From Actinophytocola gossypii (GTDB lineage Bacteria; Actinomycetota; Actinomycetes; Mycobacteriales; Pseudonocardiaceae), in the NCBI RefSeq assembly GCF_025165815.1, contig NZ_JAFFZE010000026.1, forward strand, positions 1 through 64,000: a DNA stretch of 64,000 nt. Direction: 5' to 3'. Numbering within the stretch: position 1 is the first letter of the stretch; each line of letters begins with the position of its first letter. Both the position numbers and the translations under genes were made by a program. This document shows, one piece after another, positions 46,366-55,832 of the stretch. Below the pieces are notes generated by a model. That model did not search any database and was not told the DNA's origin. It saw only the letters and a list, made by a program, of their open reading frames with translations.

Positions 46366-49300
46366 TTGGCCACCACGGTTCATGACATCCTGGAAGCCTT
46401 CCGTGCCCTCCCGGTGTCCAACCGAGAACGGGGCGACAAGTTCGAGCGGTTGATGGTCCAGTACTTGAAGCTGGACCCGCTGTATGCGGAGAAGTTCTCC
46501 GAGGTGTGGATGTGGGCGGACTGGCCGGGCCGCGCCGGCAAGCCCGATACCGGGATCGACATCGTCGCCGAGGAGCGTGAGACCGGGGGCTTTTGCGCGA
46601 TCCAGTGCAAGTTCTACGAGCCGGACCACTACATGCAAAAGTCCGACATCGACTCCTTCTTCACCGCGTCGGGCAAGGCACCATTCACCAGCCGGATCAT
46701 CATCTCCACCACCGACAAGTGGGGCCAGCACGCCGAGGACGCTCTCGACGATCAGCGCATCCCGGTCTCACGCGTGGGGCTGGCCGACATCGGACAGAGC
46801 CCGATCCGATGGGACCTCGCCTGGCCCCGACCCGGTATCGACATCGAACTGCGACTCGAACACAAGAAGACGCTACGGCCCCACCAGCAAGACGCCGTCA
46901 ACGCCGTGTTCGATGGCTTCGGGTCCCACGACCGGGGCAAGCTGATCATGGCCTGCGGCACGGGCAAGACGTTCACCTCGCTGAAGGTGGCCGAGCAGCT
47001 CGCCGCCGAGCGAGACGGTCAGCCGACGAACGTCCTGTTCCTGGTCCCGTCGATCTCGCTACTGTCCCAGACCCTGCGGGAGTGGACCGCGCAAACGCAA
47101 ACGCCGATGCGTACCTTTGCCGTGTGCTCGGACACGAAGGTCGGCAAGCGCTCCGAATCCGAAGACATTAGCGTCCACGACCTCGCATTCCCGGCGACCA
47201 CCGACACCACCAAGCTGGTTGCGCAGGTCGCTCGGACGGATGGTGCCACACCGCTGACCGTGATTTTCTCCACCTATCAGTCGATCACTACGGTCTCGGC
47301 CGCGCAGAAAGCCGGCTTTCCCGACTTCGACCTGGTGATCTGCGACGAGGCGCACCGCACGACCGGTGTGACCTTGGCCGGCCAAGACGAGTCCCAGTTC
47401 GTCAAGGTGCACGACAACACCGTCATCAAGGCTACGAAGCGGCTGTACATGACCGCGACACCGCGCCTGTTCGACGACAACACCAAGACCTCCGCCCAGC
47501 AGAACTCCGCCGAGCTGTGCTCCATGGACGACGAGGCCCTCTACGGCCCCGAGTTCCACCGTCTCGGGTTCGGCAAGGCCGTGGCCGAGGGCCTGCTCAC
47601 CGACTACAAAGTCCTCATCCTCACCGTCGACGAGAAATACATCGCCACGTCGCTGCAATCCCAGGTGGCTGACGAGAACAATGAGATCAACCTCGACGAC
47701 GCGGTGAAGATCGTGGGCTGCTGGAACGGCCTGTCCAAGCGCTCCGGCCGCACACCCGATGGCGAGGGCTTCCCACCAGGGTCCCAGCCGATGCGCCGCG
47801 CGGTCGCGTTCTCCCGCAGTATCAAGGAATCCATGAAGCTCACCGAGAGCTTCGCCGAGGTAATCGGCGCTTACGACGACGCCGACGAGGCCACCCTGCG
47901 CTGCGAGGTCCGGCACGTCGACGGTAGCTACAACGCGCTGCAGCGCAACGTCGAACTGGACTGGCTCAAGGCCGACGCGGAGGCCAACACCTGCCGCATC
48001 TTGTCCAACGCGCGCTGTCTATCCGAGGGGGTCGACGTACCTGACCTGGACGCGGTGCTGTTCCTCAACCCGCGCAACTCCGTGGTCGACGTCGTTCAGT
48101 CGGTCGGGCGGGTCATGCGCAAGGCCGAGGGCAAGGACTATGGCTACATCATCCTGCCCGTCGGCGTCCCGGCCGATGTCGCACCCGACAAGGCTCTGTC
48201 GGACAACAAGCGCTACAAGGTGGTCTGGCAAGTCCTCCAGGCGCTGCGGGCGCACGACGACCGGTTCAACGCCACCGTCAACAAGATCGAACTGAACAAG
48301 CGCAAGCCCGACAACATCATGATCGGAACGGTTGGGTTCGACGGCGACGGTGGCGACGGCTCGACCAACGACGCCGGCAGCGCCGCCGCTGGCGTGCAGG
48401 CCACGCTGGACCTCCCCGTGGAAATCTGGCGGGACGCGATCTACGCCAAGATCGTCACCAAGGTCGGCGAACGCGCTTATTGGGAGAACTGGGCCAAGGA
48501 TGTCGCGGCCATCGCTGAGCGGCACGTCGCCCGCATCGCGGCGCTCGTGGACGACCCGACGTCGGGGAAGCGGGCAGCGTTCGAGAGGTTCCTCGATGAG
48601 CTGCGCTCCAACATCAACCCCGGCGTCACTAAAGCAGACGCCATCGACATGCTCGCCCAGCACCTGATCACCAAGCCGGTGTTCGACGCTCTGTTCGCCG
48701 GCTACGACTTCTCGACCAAGAACCCGGTCTCGCAAACGATGCAGAAGATGCTCGATATCCTCGGTGACCAGGCCCTGGGCAAGGAGGCCGAGACCCTGGA
48801 GGCGTTCTACGCCTCGGTCCGTGTGCGGGCAGAAGGCATCGACAACCACGAGGGCCGACAGAAGGTCATCACGGAGCTGTACGAGAAGTTCTTCAAGACC
48901 GCGTTGCCCAAGACCGCCGACGCCTTCGGGATCGTCTACACACCTATCCCGATCGTGGACTTCATCCTCCGCGCCACCAACCAGGCCCTGCAACGCCACC
49001 TCGACACCTCACTGTCGGCACCCGGCGTGCAGATCATCGATCCCTTCACGGGCACCGGCACGTTCATCGTCAGGCTTCTCCAGTCAGGGCTGATCAAGCC
49101 AGAAGACCTGCTACGGAAGTACACCAGCGAGCTGCACGCCAACGAGATTCTGCTCCTTGCCTACTACATCGCCGCTGTGAACATCGAAGCGGCCTTCCAC
49201 CAGTTCCGCGCAGACGACTACACCCCGTTCGAGGGCATCGTCCTCACCGACACCTTCCAGCTCGCCGAAGACGTCCAGTCCCTCGACGCTGAGATGTTTC

Positions 49301-51171
49301 CTGAGAACAACAAGAGGGTAAAGCGCCAAAAGGCCCAAGACATCCGTGTCGTCATTGGCAACCCGCCCTACTCGGCCGGACAGACCAGCCAGAACGACGG
49401 TAACCAGAACGAGTCTTATCCGACTCTCGACCGGCGAATCGAAGAGACCTACGCGGCACGATCAACGGCCACGAACAAGAACTCTCTTTACGATTCCTAC
49501 ATCCGCGCCATCCGATGGGCTTCCGATCGAATTAAGGCAGAAGGCGTTGTGTGCTTCGTCTCCAACGGTGGCTACATCGACGGCAACACCGCGGACGGCC
49601 TCCGCAAGACCCTTGCCGAAGAGTTTAGCACCATCTACTGCTTCAACCTTCGAGGCAACCAACGCACAGCGGGTGAGTTGTCTAGGCGGGAAGGCGGCAA
49701 GATTTTCGGTTCCGGCAGCCGAAGCACCGTGGCAATCCTGCTATTGGTAAAGGTTGCGAGCCCGGCGCCCGTCTGCCGACTTCACTATCGTGACATCGGC
49801 GACTACCTCACCCGCGAACAGAAACTCGCGATCATCGATGACAGCGACCTCCACACGATTGACTGGCAGGCCATTGAACCTAATGCAGAAGGCGACTGGG
49901 TCAACCAGCGCAACACTGCATTTGATTCGTTTACCGTCATCGGAACAAAAGGCACCAAGGGGCAGCAGCAACCCCTGACCTTCTTCCGGAACTATTCACG
50001 AGGACTTGAGACTGGCCGCGACGCCTGGGTATACAACTACTCGCATGACAGGCTTTCTCGGAACATTCAGCGTACGATCAAATCTTACAACGAACAGGTT
50101 GAAGATTTCAGCGACCTATGTTCTAAGCGAAACGTTAGAGACGTCAAGCCCCTAGTCGACGACTTCATTGATCGGGATCCAACCAAGATCAGCTGGTCGC
50201 GCAGCCTGAAAGGGTACCTCGCCAAGCGCGAGTCGATCTCTTTTGTTCCCAGTCACTGCACGGTTGGAATGTACCGCCCCTTCTCTAAGCAATGCGTCTA
50301 TTTCGATCGGCATCTTAATCATGAGCGGTCACAGATGCCGAAGATTTTCCCGGATGTCGACCATACGAACTTGGGAATCTACTACGTTGGAATGGGCTCA
50401 GCCGTTCCGTTCTCGGTCTTTGCCGTCGACATGATCCCCGACCTCCACACGACTGGTGCGGGGAGCGGCGGTCAGTACTTCCCGCGCTACACCTACGAGA
50501 AAGTTGAGGCCGAGCCTGACCTGTTCGGCGGTAGGAACGACGACGAGTACGAGCGCGTCGACAACATCACGGACGAGATCCTCTCGGACTATCGGAAGAC
50601 CTACGGGTCTGGCCTGAGCAAAGACGACATCTTCTACTATGTGTACGGGCTGCTGCACTCGCCGACCTATCGGACCGAGTTCGCCACCGACCTGAAAAAG
50701 ATGCTGCCTCGCATCCCCAAGGTGAAGGATTTCCGTGGGTTCGCCGATGCCGGTCGCGAGCTGGTGACGCTGCACGTCGGGTATGAGGCTGTCGCGCCGT
50801 ACGCGCTCGAGGAAATTGTCACCTCAACTCGCGGGGTGCCTGACGCGACCTTGTACCGCGTGCAACAGATGGTCTTCGGCAAGGGCAAGGGAGCAAGTAA
50901 GGACCGCAGCCGGATTGTGTTTAACAGCCACGTGACCTTGTCAGGTATTCCGGAGGAGGCGTACCGCTACACGCTCGGCGCGAAATCGGCCATCGAGTGG
51001 ATCATGGAGCGGTATCAGGTCAAGACCGACAAGGCCAGCGGCATCGTCAACGACCCCAATGAATGGTCCGAAGATGCCCGATACGTTCTAAATCTGTTGA
51101 AGCGGATCGTGACGGTCAGCGTGGAGTCTGTGAAGATCATTGATTCACTGCCAGCGCTCGACGAGCTATGA
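46366..51171 (+). CDS. Type ISP-like single-chain restriction-modification enzyme
   Basis: 1,601 residues. The TTG start (46366) is supported by AGGGGAG 9 nt upstream and a sensible N-terminus (MATTVHDILEAFRALP). Order of domains: Mrr-type nuclease (TGIDIVAEE...AIQCKFYEP, about residues 65-85), SF2 helicase (ACGTGKTFTSL about 196-206; DEAHR about 327; QSVGRVMRKAEG motif VI), N6-adenine methyltransferase (IDPFTGTGTFIVRLL about 891; IGNPPYSAG about 998) and a C-terminal target-recognition region. It modifies one strand of an asymmetric site and cleaves unmodified DNA after translocation. All four activities appear intact. No separate partner gene is needed. Confidence 0.92.
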   Translation: MATTVHDILEAFRALPVSNRERGDKFERLMVQYLKLDPLYAEKFSEVWMWADWPGRAGKPDTGIDIVAEERETGGFCAIQCKFYEPDHYMQKSDIDSFFTASGKAPFTSRIIISTTDKWGQHAEDALDDQRIPVSRVGLADIGQSPIRWDLAWPRPGIDIELRLEHKKTLRPHQQDAVNAVFDGFGSHDRGKLIMACGTGKTFTSLKVAEQLAAERDGQPTNVLFLVPSISLLSQTLREWTAQTQTPMRTFAVCSDTKVGKRSESEDISVHDLAFPATTDTTKLVAQVARTDGATPLTVIFSTYQSITTVSAAQKAGFPDFDLVICDEAHRTTGVTLAGQDESQFVKVHDNTVIKATKRLYMTATPRLFDDNTKTSAQQNSAELCSMDDEALYGPEFHRLGFGKAVAEGLLTDYKVLILTVDEKYIATSLQSQVADENNEINLDDAVKIVGCWNGLSKRSGRTPDGEGFPPGSQPMRRAVAFSRSIKESMKLTESFAEVIGAYDDADEATLRCEVRHVDGSYNALQRNVELDWLKADAEANTCRILSNARCLSEGVDVPDLDAVLFLNPRNSVVDVVQSVGRVMRKAEGKDYGYIILPVGVPADVAPDKALSDNKRYKVVWQVLQALRAHDDRFNATVNKIELNKRKPDNIMIGTVGFDGDGGDGSTNDAGSAAAGVQATLDLPVEIWRDAIYAKIVTKVGERAYWENWAKDVAAIAERHVARIAALVDDPTSGKRAAFERFLDELRSNINPGVTKADAIDMLAQHLITKPVFDALFAGYDFSTKNPVSQTMQKMLDILGDQALGKEAETLEAFYASVRVRAEGIDNHEGRQKVITELYEKFFKTALPKTADAFGIVYTPIPIVDFILRATNQALQRHLDTSLSAPGVQIIDPFTGTGTFIVRLLQSGLIKPEDLLRKYTSELHANEILLLAYYIAAVNIEAAFHQFRADDYTPFEGIVLTDTFQLAEDVQSLDAEMFPENNKRVKRQKAQDIRVVIGNPPYSAGQTSQNDGNQNESYPTLDRRIEETYAARSTATNKNSLYDSYIRAIRWASDRIKAEGVVCFVSNGGYIDGNTADGLRKTLAEEFSTIYCFNLRGNQRTAGELSRREGGKIFGSGSRSTVAILLLVKVASPAPVCRLHYRDIGDYLTREQKLAIIDDSDLHTIDWQAIEPNAEGDWVNQRNTAFDSFTVIGTKGTKGQQQPLTFFRNYSRGLETGRDAWVYNYSHDRLSRNIQRTIKSYNEQVEDFSDLCSKRNVRDVKPLVDDFIDRDPTKISWSRSLKGYLAKRESISFVPSHCTVGMYRPFSKQCVYFDRHLNHERSQMPKIFPDVDHTNLGIYYVGMGSAVPFSVFAVDMIPDLHTTGAGSGGQYFPRYTYEKVEAEPDLFGGRNDDEYERVDNITDEILSDYRKTYGSGLSKDDIFYYVYGLLHSPTYRTEFATDLKKMLPRIPKVKDFRGFADAGRELVTLHVGYEAVAPYALEEIVTSTRGVPDATLYRVQQMVFGKGKGASKDRSRIVFNSHVTLSGIPEEAYRYTLGAKSAIEWIMERYQVKTDKASGIVNDPNEWSEDARYVLNLLKRIVTVSVESVKIIDSLPALDEL

Positions 51172-51520
51172 GTCGTCCCGCCCGTAAGACACATAGGCAG
51201 TGAATGCGTTTCGCGCAGCGCGCGTCCGGCGACGGTGTCGACGGCGACCTGGGCGAGTTCTACGGTGGCGGCGGAGGGTTCCCCGCTCGGGCGACAGGCG
51301 ACCGAACCGACGCCGCTTAAGTCGCCGGCCTGCTCGCCGACGCTGCCTCGTGGCTGAGGACGGCCTTCGCGCACGCCGCCCGCACGCCGTCGTCGACGAG
51401 AGACGATGTCACTTAAGCGACGCTTCCGTCAGCGACGGTGATGGTGTTGTCTCGCCATCAACTAGGGACCGAAGCGTCGTCGATTGACCGCCGAGCACCG
51501 ATTCCGACGCTGCGCAGCGC
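51172..51520. other. Gap between type ISP and Gabija genes
   Basis: No gene. The end holds an imperfect inverted pair (GCGACGCTTCCGTC near 51418 and GACCGAAGCGTCGTC near 51467) that could terminate both converging transcripts. Confidence 0.4.
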
Positions 51521-53179
51521 CTAATCCTCGTAGGCGAAGTCCAAGAGTTTCTGGTGCTGCGTGCGCAACACATCCCACCTACTTACTGGTTGCCCTGGCC
51601 GCTCGCGACGCTTGGCATGGGTCAGGACGAGATGATGTTTCGCGCGGGATACCGCGACGAAAAACTCGGACATGACCGTAGTGGGGTTGCCCCAGAAGAG
51701 TTGCTCCTCCACGCCGAGCACCACGACCTTTTCGAATTCCAGACCCTTGCATTTATGGATGGTCAAGAACCGGATCGCATCAGTCTCCGAAAGCCGCTTG
51801 AGTGCTGCGACTGCGTCGCCATCAACGGCAATCTCCCTGCCAAAAGCTTCAACCGCCTGCTCAATCAAATCGTCAAGCCGCGTTCCCTGCTGATAGCCAG
51901 GTGACATCGCGGCAAGTACCGATCGGGACACCAGTTGCAAAAACTCGTGGACAAGCGGCCTCCACGTGGCGAGTTCCCCCGACTTGAACGCCGGTTCGCG
52001 GACGGCCTCTCGGGTTTCGCGGAGCATTCGCTTCAGCTGACTGTCGAAGCGTGCCCCTTCGTCCTCGGACGCGCTCAAGCGGTTGACGACCCCCATCATC
52101 TCGGCATAGGCGTCAGGCTGACTGTCACCATTGATCACACGGAGGAAGTTGAACACGAGCGCAACTGCTGGCTCCGCGGTGAGGTCTTGACTCTCTTGCT
52201 CGTTGCGGAATGGAATGCCGCGGTCCGTGAGCTCACTGCCCAGCGCTGCCGCGACCAGGTGCGGCTGCTGACGAACGAGGATGGCGATCTCGCTCGTCTC
52301 CACGCCCTCTTTGAGCCAGTGTTCGATGAGATCCGCGACCGCCTCTGCCTCGTCGTACTCGTTGTCGAAGCCGCGCACCTGGATGGCGCCGTCGTCTCCC
52401 GCCAGATCCTCGGCGGGGCTGACTGCTTCAGGGTCCATCTCCGCGATCATCCGGTTCTGCATCCGTCGTAGACGCGGTGCCGAGCGGAAGTTTTGGTAGA
52501 GCGGAAGCGGCTGGGCCGAGAAGTCGTCGGCGAAGGTCTGCAGCACACCGTCCAGCGCGCCGGCCCACACCATGATGCGCTGTTTAGTGTCACCGACCGC
52601 CGTCAGAACGGCTGTTGACTGGCCGAACGTCACCTTGATCAGCTGATACTGCTGTCCGGTGCAGTCCTGGAATTCGTCGAGGAAGACGTGGCTGTATGTC
52701 TGGCGGATGCCTCCGCGGGCATAGGCATTAGACTCGACTATCTCCAACGCCAGCGGCACCAGATCAGCGAAAGTAATCTGCTCGCCCGCAATCCTCGTGG
52801 CGGGATCAATCCGGTAGTCCGGACTGAGGGCGTTGTATCCCGTGAGCGCAGGCCGAAAATTATCGATCAGACGTTTGGCAAAAGCGTGGAAAGTGAGGCT
52901 GTCGAACCTAGCCGCAAGCTGCGTGCCGGAACGACGACGGACCCGCTCTCGCAGATTACGGGCAGCGTCAACCTTGAACGAAACCGCCAAGATCCGGCGC
53001 GGGTAGGGGCACTGCCCTGTACGCAGGAGAAAGTCTGCTCGTTGGGCGAGCAGCTCAGTCTTCCCCGCCCCAGGTCCCGCTGCGACGACCACGTTCTCGT
53101 CCGGCGTCGTGGCGGCCTTCATCGCGTTCGGTTCGAGAACGAGATCGTCGACCGGGCGCCACTGATCGGGGCCTATCAT
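51521..53179 (-). CDS. gajB: GajB: UvrD/PcrA-like helicase of a Gabija system
   Basis: 552 residues, ATG 53179 overlapping the gajA stop (ATGA). UvrD motifs: Walker A VVAAGPGAGKTELLAQRA (about 30-47), motif II YSHVFLDEFQDCTGQQ, motif III VGDTKQRIMVWAG, motif V TIHKCKGLEFEKVVVLGVE, motif VI FFVAVSRAKHHLVLTHA. GajB senses nucleotide or DNA ends and activates GajA. Length is close to known GajB (about 500). Confidence 0.88.
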   Translation of the reverse strand: MIGPDQWRPVDDLVLEPNAMKAATTPDENVVVAAGPGAGKTELLAQRADFLLRTGQCPYPRRILAVSFKVDAARNLRERVRRRSGTQLAARFDSLTFHAFAKRLIDNFRPALTGYNALSPDYRIDPATRIAGEQITFADLVPLALEIVESNAYARGGIRQTYSHVFLDEFQDCTGQQYQLIKVTFGQSTAVLTAVGDTKQRIMVWAGALDGVLQTFADDFSAQPLPLYQNFRSAPRLRRMQNRMIAEMDPEAVSPAEDLAGDDGAIQVRGFDNEYDEAEAVADLIEHWLKEGVETSEIAILVRQQPHLVAAALGSELTDRGIPFRNEQESQDLTAEPAVALVFNFLRVINGDSQPDAYAEMMGVVNRLSASEDEGARFDSQLKRMLRETREAVREPAFKSGELATWRPLVHEFLQLVSRSVLAAMSPGYQQGTRLDDLIEQAVEAFGREIAVDGDAVAALKRLSETDAIRFLTIHKCKGLEFEKVVVLGVEEQLFWGNPTTVMSEFFVAVSRAKHHLVLTHAKRRERPGQPVSRWDVLRTQHQKLLDFAYED

Positions 53180-55122
53180 TCCGGCAACTCGGCAAGGCTC
53201 GTGCGCACGTGCTCGATCAGTCGATTGAGCACGTCGGGGATGTCCTTCAACAACTGCTCGTCACTCAGGTCGGCAAGAGCAGCCAGATGGGCAGCGGGCT
53301 TGCTACCCAGGTCGAATATCTCGTGGTAGTCGTCGAACAGTGCGAGGACCTCTTCGGGCAGGCGGTCTTCGTTTACGTGGCTCTTACCGAGTACAGCCAC
53401 TATCGTCTCCTCGTCCGGCTCGATCGACTCACTCGGCTCAATGTCGTAGGCGTGGGGATATTCCGCCAGCATCATCAGATCGAGGTCGACCGGATGGGAA
53501 AAGAAGACAGCTTGCCGTTCCAGCGCCTCGACCGGCCCGTGCCCGTCCTCGAAATCAGGATCAACAAGTGTTGGAAAGTCGTGGCTATCATTCCACTTCG
53601 GAAGGTTGCCAATCGCTTCCTTTGTGTAGGTACCTGGCTGGACGGTGTTGACCTGTTTCAACGCGTTGCGTACCCGCCCCCAGCCGCCGTGGTATCGGCC
53701 GCTGTCGAGGTCGAGCAGTGTCGCGTGCGGGATCTGCAAGTCGTTAAGGAGCCGCCAGAAGTGATTGACGTGTCGGCCGCCCAGTGGGACCACCGACACG
53801 GACGCATCGTCTTCGGCGATGCCTGCTGCCGCTAGGATACGAGGCAGGACCAACTGTTCGCTGGCGCCTTCGCCGAGCATGACGAACCGGGAGAAGTAAA
53901 GTTCGGGGTAGGCTTGGACGGCCTCTCGCACGTACTTTGCGGCTGACTCGTCGTCCTCGGGAAGGGTGATGCGATGAACGGTCGTTTCTCGGACGGTATT
54001 CAGCCTCAAGAAACAGATCGAGCGGGGGTCGACACGTCGCAGCAGTGTTGGCGCATGCGTGGCAATCAGTGATTGCACGTCACCGTACGCGCACGCTCTG
54101 CGCAGTTGACGGATGATCCGACCGAGGTATTGCGGCGCGAGGCTGTTTTCGGGTTCCTCGAGCGCGATGACAGTGTGCACCGGCGGCCGCAGGCGGTCCG
54201 CATCGAGGGATGTCTCCTCGCCGCTGAGGACCCGCCGCGCGAGGGACTGCCAGGCAAGTACAAGCGAAATGTACAACAAGGACTTCTGTCCATCACTCAG
54301 CCGTTCGAAGGCCAGCGGTGCTCCGTCGTGCGACGGCGAGAAGCTCACGGTGAGCTGACGCAGTACCCCTTCCAGCTCACCCCGCCCGAAGGCGATCGAC
54401 GGATCCTTGAAGTACTCGCCGCGGTGCAGGCCGTGCCACTCAGAGGTCAACCGATCGCCGATGCTGGCCACCGTGGTGTTGGCGACGAGCGATGCAGTGA
54501 TCTGAGTGGTGAGATCGCTCAGCGTCTCGCGCTCCGTCGTCCAGTCGGCCGCTCGCAGGCTGCGCCCGATAAGCGAAGCCGTGGTGTACGAAATGTGGTC
54601 AGCCGGGTCACGGCGAGCAGGCAGGTAGTGCACTTCGATGTGGCCACGGTCGTAGCGCGTCATGTCCGCACGACGGATGGGCTCGCCTGCCTCGTCAGCC
54701 TCCAGCACGTACTCGATCTTCTCGTCAATGACACCGTCCGGGGCCAACGAAGCTGTCAGGCGTACACGGGTTCGCGGAACTCCGTCCGCCGTATGGATGG
54801 CCATGTGAGAGAAGTTCGGTGGAACGGACGCGTGCTGTCCGCTGACTCCCGCTTCCGGAAACTCGACATCGACCTCCAGCCACAGGCTCGGCTCTCCGCC
54901 CTGCACCTCACTCGTCAGTTGGTCGACAGGCACGTGGAAGTCGTCTAGGCGAATCCTGCGCTGAACTTCCAACGGACTGAAAAGCCGCGAAAGCGCTTCG
55001 AGCACGGCGGTCTTACCTGACCCGTTGGCACCAAGAACATACGTTAGATCGTCGAGATCGATCGCCGTCGGTTCCGGGCCGAAGGACTGGAAGTTGCTCA
55101 GCCGCAACGTCGTGATCCTCAT
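53176..55122 (-). CDS. gajA: GajA: OLD-family ATPase-TOPRIM nuclease of a Gabija system
   Basis: 648 residues. An ABC-type ATPase has Walker A YVLGANGSGKTAVLEAL (about 30-46), an LSDGQKSLL signature and Walker B VIALEEPENSLAP. A TOPRIM domain follows with VMLGEGASEQLVLPRIL (Glu) and TLLDLDSGR (DxD). This is the OLD nuclease layout of GajA, a nicking nuclease. Together with GajB directly downstream it makes a complete two-gene Gabija operon. It is slightly longer than the type protein, with an insertion between the two domains. Confidence 0.88.
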   Translation of the reverse strand: MRITTLRLSNFQSFGPEPTAIDLDDLTYVLGANGSGKTAVLEALSRLFSPLEVQRRIRLDDFHVPVDQLTSEVQGGEPSLWLEVDVEFPEAGVSGQHASVPPNFSHMAIHTADGVPRTRVRLTASLAPDGVIDEKIEYVLEADEAGEPIRRADMTRYDRGHIEVHYLPARRDPADHISYTTASLIGRSLRAADWTTERETLSDLTTQITASLVANTTVASIGDRLTSEWHGLHRGEYFKDPSIAFGRGELEGVLRQLTVSFSPSHDGAPLAFERLSDGQKSLLYISLVLAWQSLARRVLSGEETSLDADRLRPPVHTVIALEEPENSLAPQYLGRIIRQLRRACAYGDVQSLIATHAPTLLRRVDPRSICFLRLNTVRETTVHRITLPEDDESAAKYVREAVQAYPELYFSRFVMLGEGASEQLVLPRILAAAGIAEDDASVSVVPLGGRHVNHFWRLLNDLQIPHATLLDLDSGRYHGGWGRVRNALKQVNTVQPGTYTKEAIGNLPKWNDSHDFPTLVDPDFEDGHGPVEALERQAVFFSHPVDLDLMMLAEYPHAYDIEPSESIEPDEETIVAVLGKSHVNEDRLPEEVLALFDDYHEIFDLGSKPAAHLAALADLSDEQLLKDIPDVLNRLIEHVRTSLAELPE

Positions 55123-55234
55123 CAGCGCCTTCCACCTTCCTCACACACTGTCACCCACCGGTTGGCCAATTGACCTCAAGCCAGTTGCTGAACTGATCGA
55201 CATCAGGAACTGACCGTTACATCGATCAAGCAGT

Positions 55235-55254
55235 ATTCATCCATTCGGGTGAAT
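55235..55254. promoter_or_regulatory. Palindromic operator-like site upstream of gajA
   Basis: ATTCATCC-ATTC-GGGTGAAT is a near-perfect inverted repeat (7 of 8 positions) in a relatively AT-rich stretch about 110 nt upstream of gajA. It resembles a dimeric regulator site. No matching regulator gene is identified. Confidence 0.4.
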
Positions 55255-55832
55255 GTTGTACCCTCTGATGCTGACGCCCGGAGGAGGTAACGCCCGTCCT
55301 CCTCTCTTTCTCGACCTTGCTACCTGGGATTGACCTTGACCGTCTTGCTGCGGGGCGACGACGGGACGGGTCTCCGAGGCGACCGTGCAGCGCATGCTCA
55401 GCGCCGCCGAAGCGATCGGCTACTCCACCCAACGAAGAAGCGGCCGATCCGTGCGAAGTGCGCGGTCATGGCTGATCGGGTTGGTACCGTTCTCGGTGAA
55501 CCAGTAGGATTGTGGATAGGCTACGTGCCAGTGTGGGTGAGCAGACCATGTTGCTGTACCAGCCAGCGTCAGCTACCGCGAATTGCGGGTACTACTTCGC
55601 CCGACGAGCGGTCAACTGGCCGAGCTGTTCCCACTCGTCGATCTTGCCGGCTTCCACGAAGCGTCGCGCGAGTATTTGACCGGCCTTGAACGCGACCCGG
55701 TTCGGTCGCCATCGGGTCAGGTATGTGACAGATGCTTGACCGCGCCGAACGGTCCACTCACGACGAGAGCCGGCGGGCTGGTGTTAACACAGATGGGCCA
55801 CCCATGTGTTAACGACTGGTCGGCTGCGGCAC
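55255..55832. other. Gap with unrecognised coding-like fragments
   Basis: No intact gene. The plus strand near 55370-55430 reads RVSEATVQRMLSAAEAIGYS, which resembles an HTH segment. The minus strand at 55585-55717 reads FKAGQILARRFVEAGKIDEW then stops. Both are probably scars of lost genes. Confidence 0.35.

Noticed and set aside
55370-55432. LacI-like HTH segment RVSEATVQRMLSAAEAIGYS
   Set aside because: Too short, with no start and no ligand-binding domain; could be chance.
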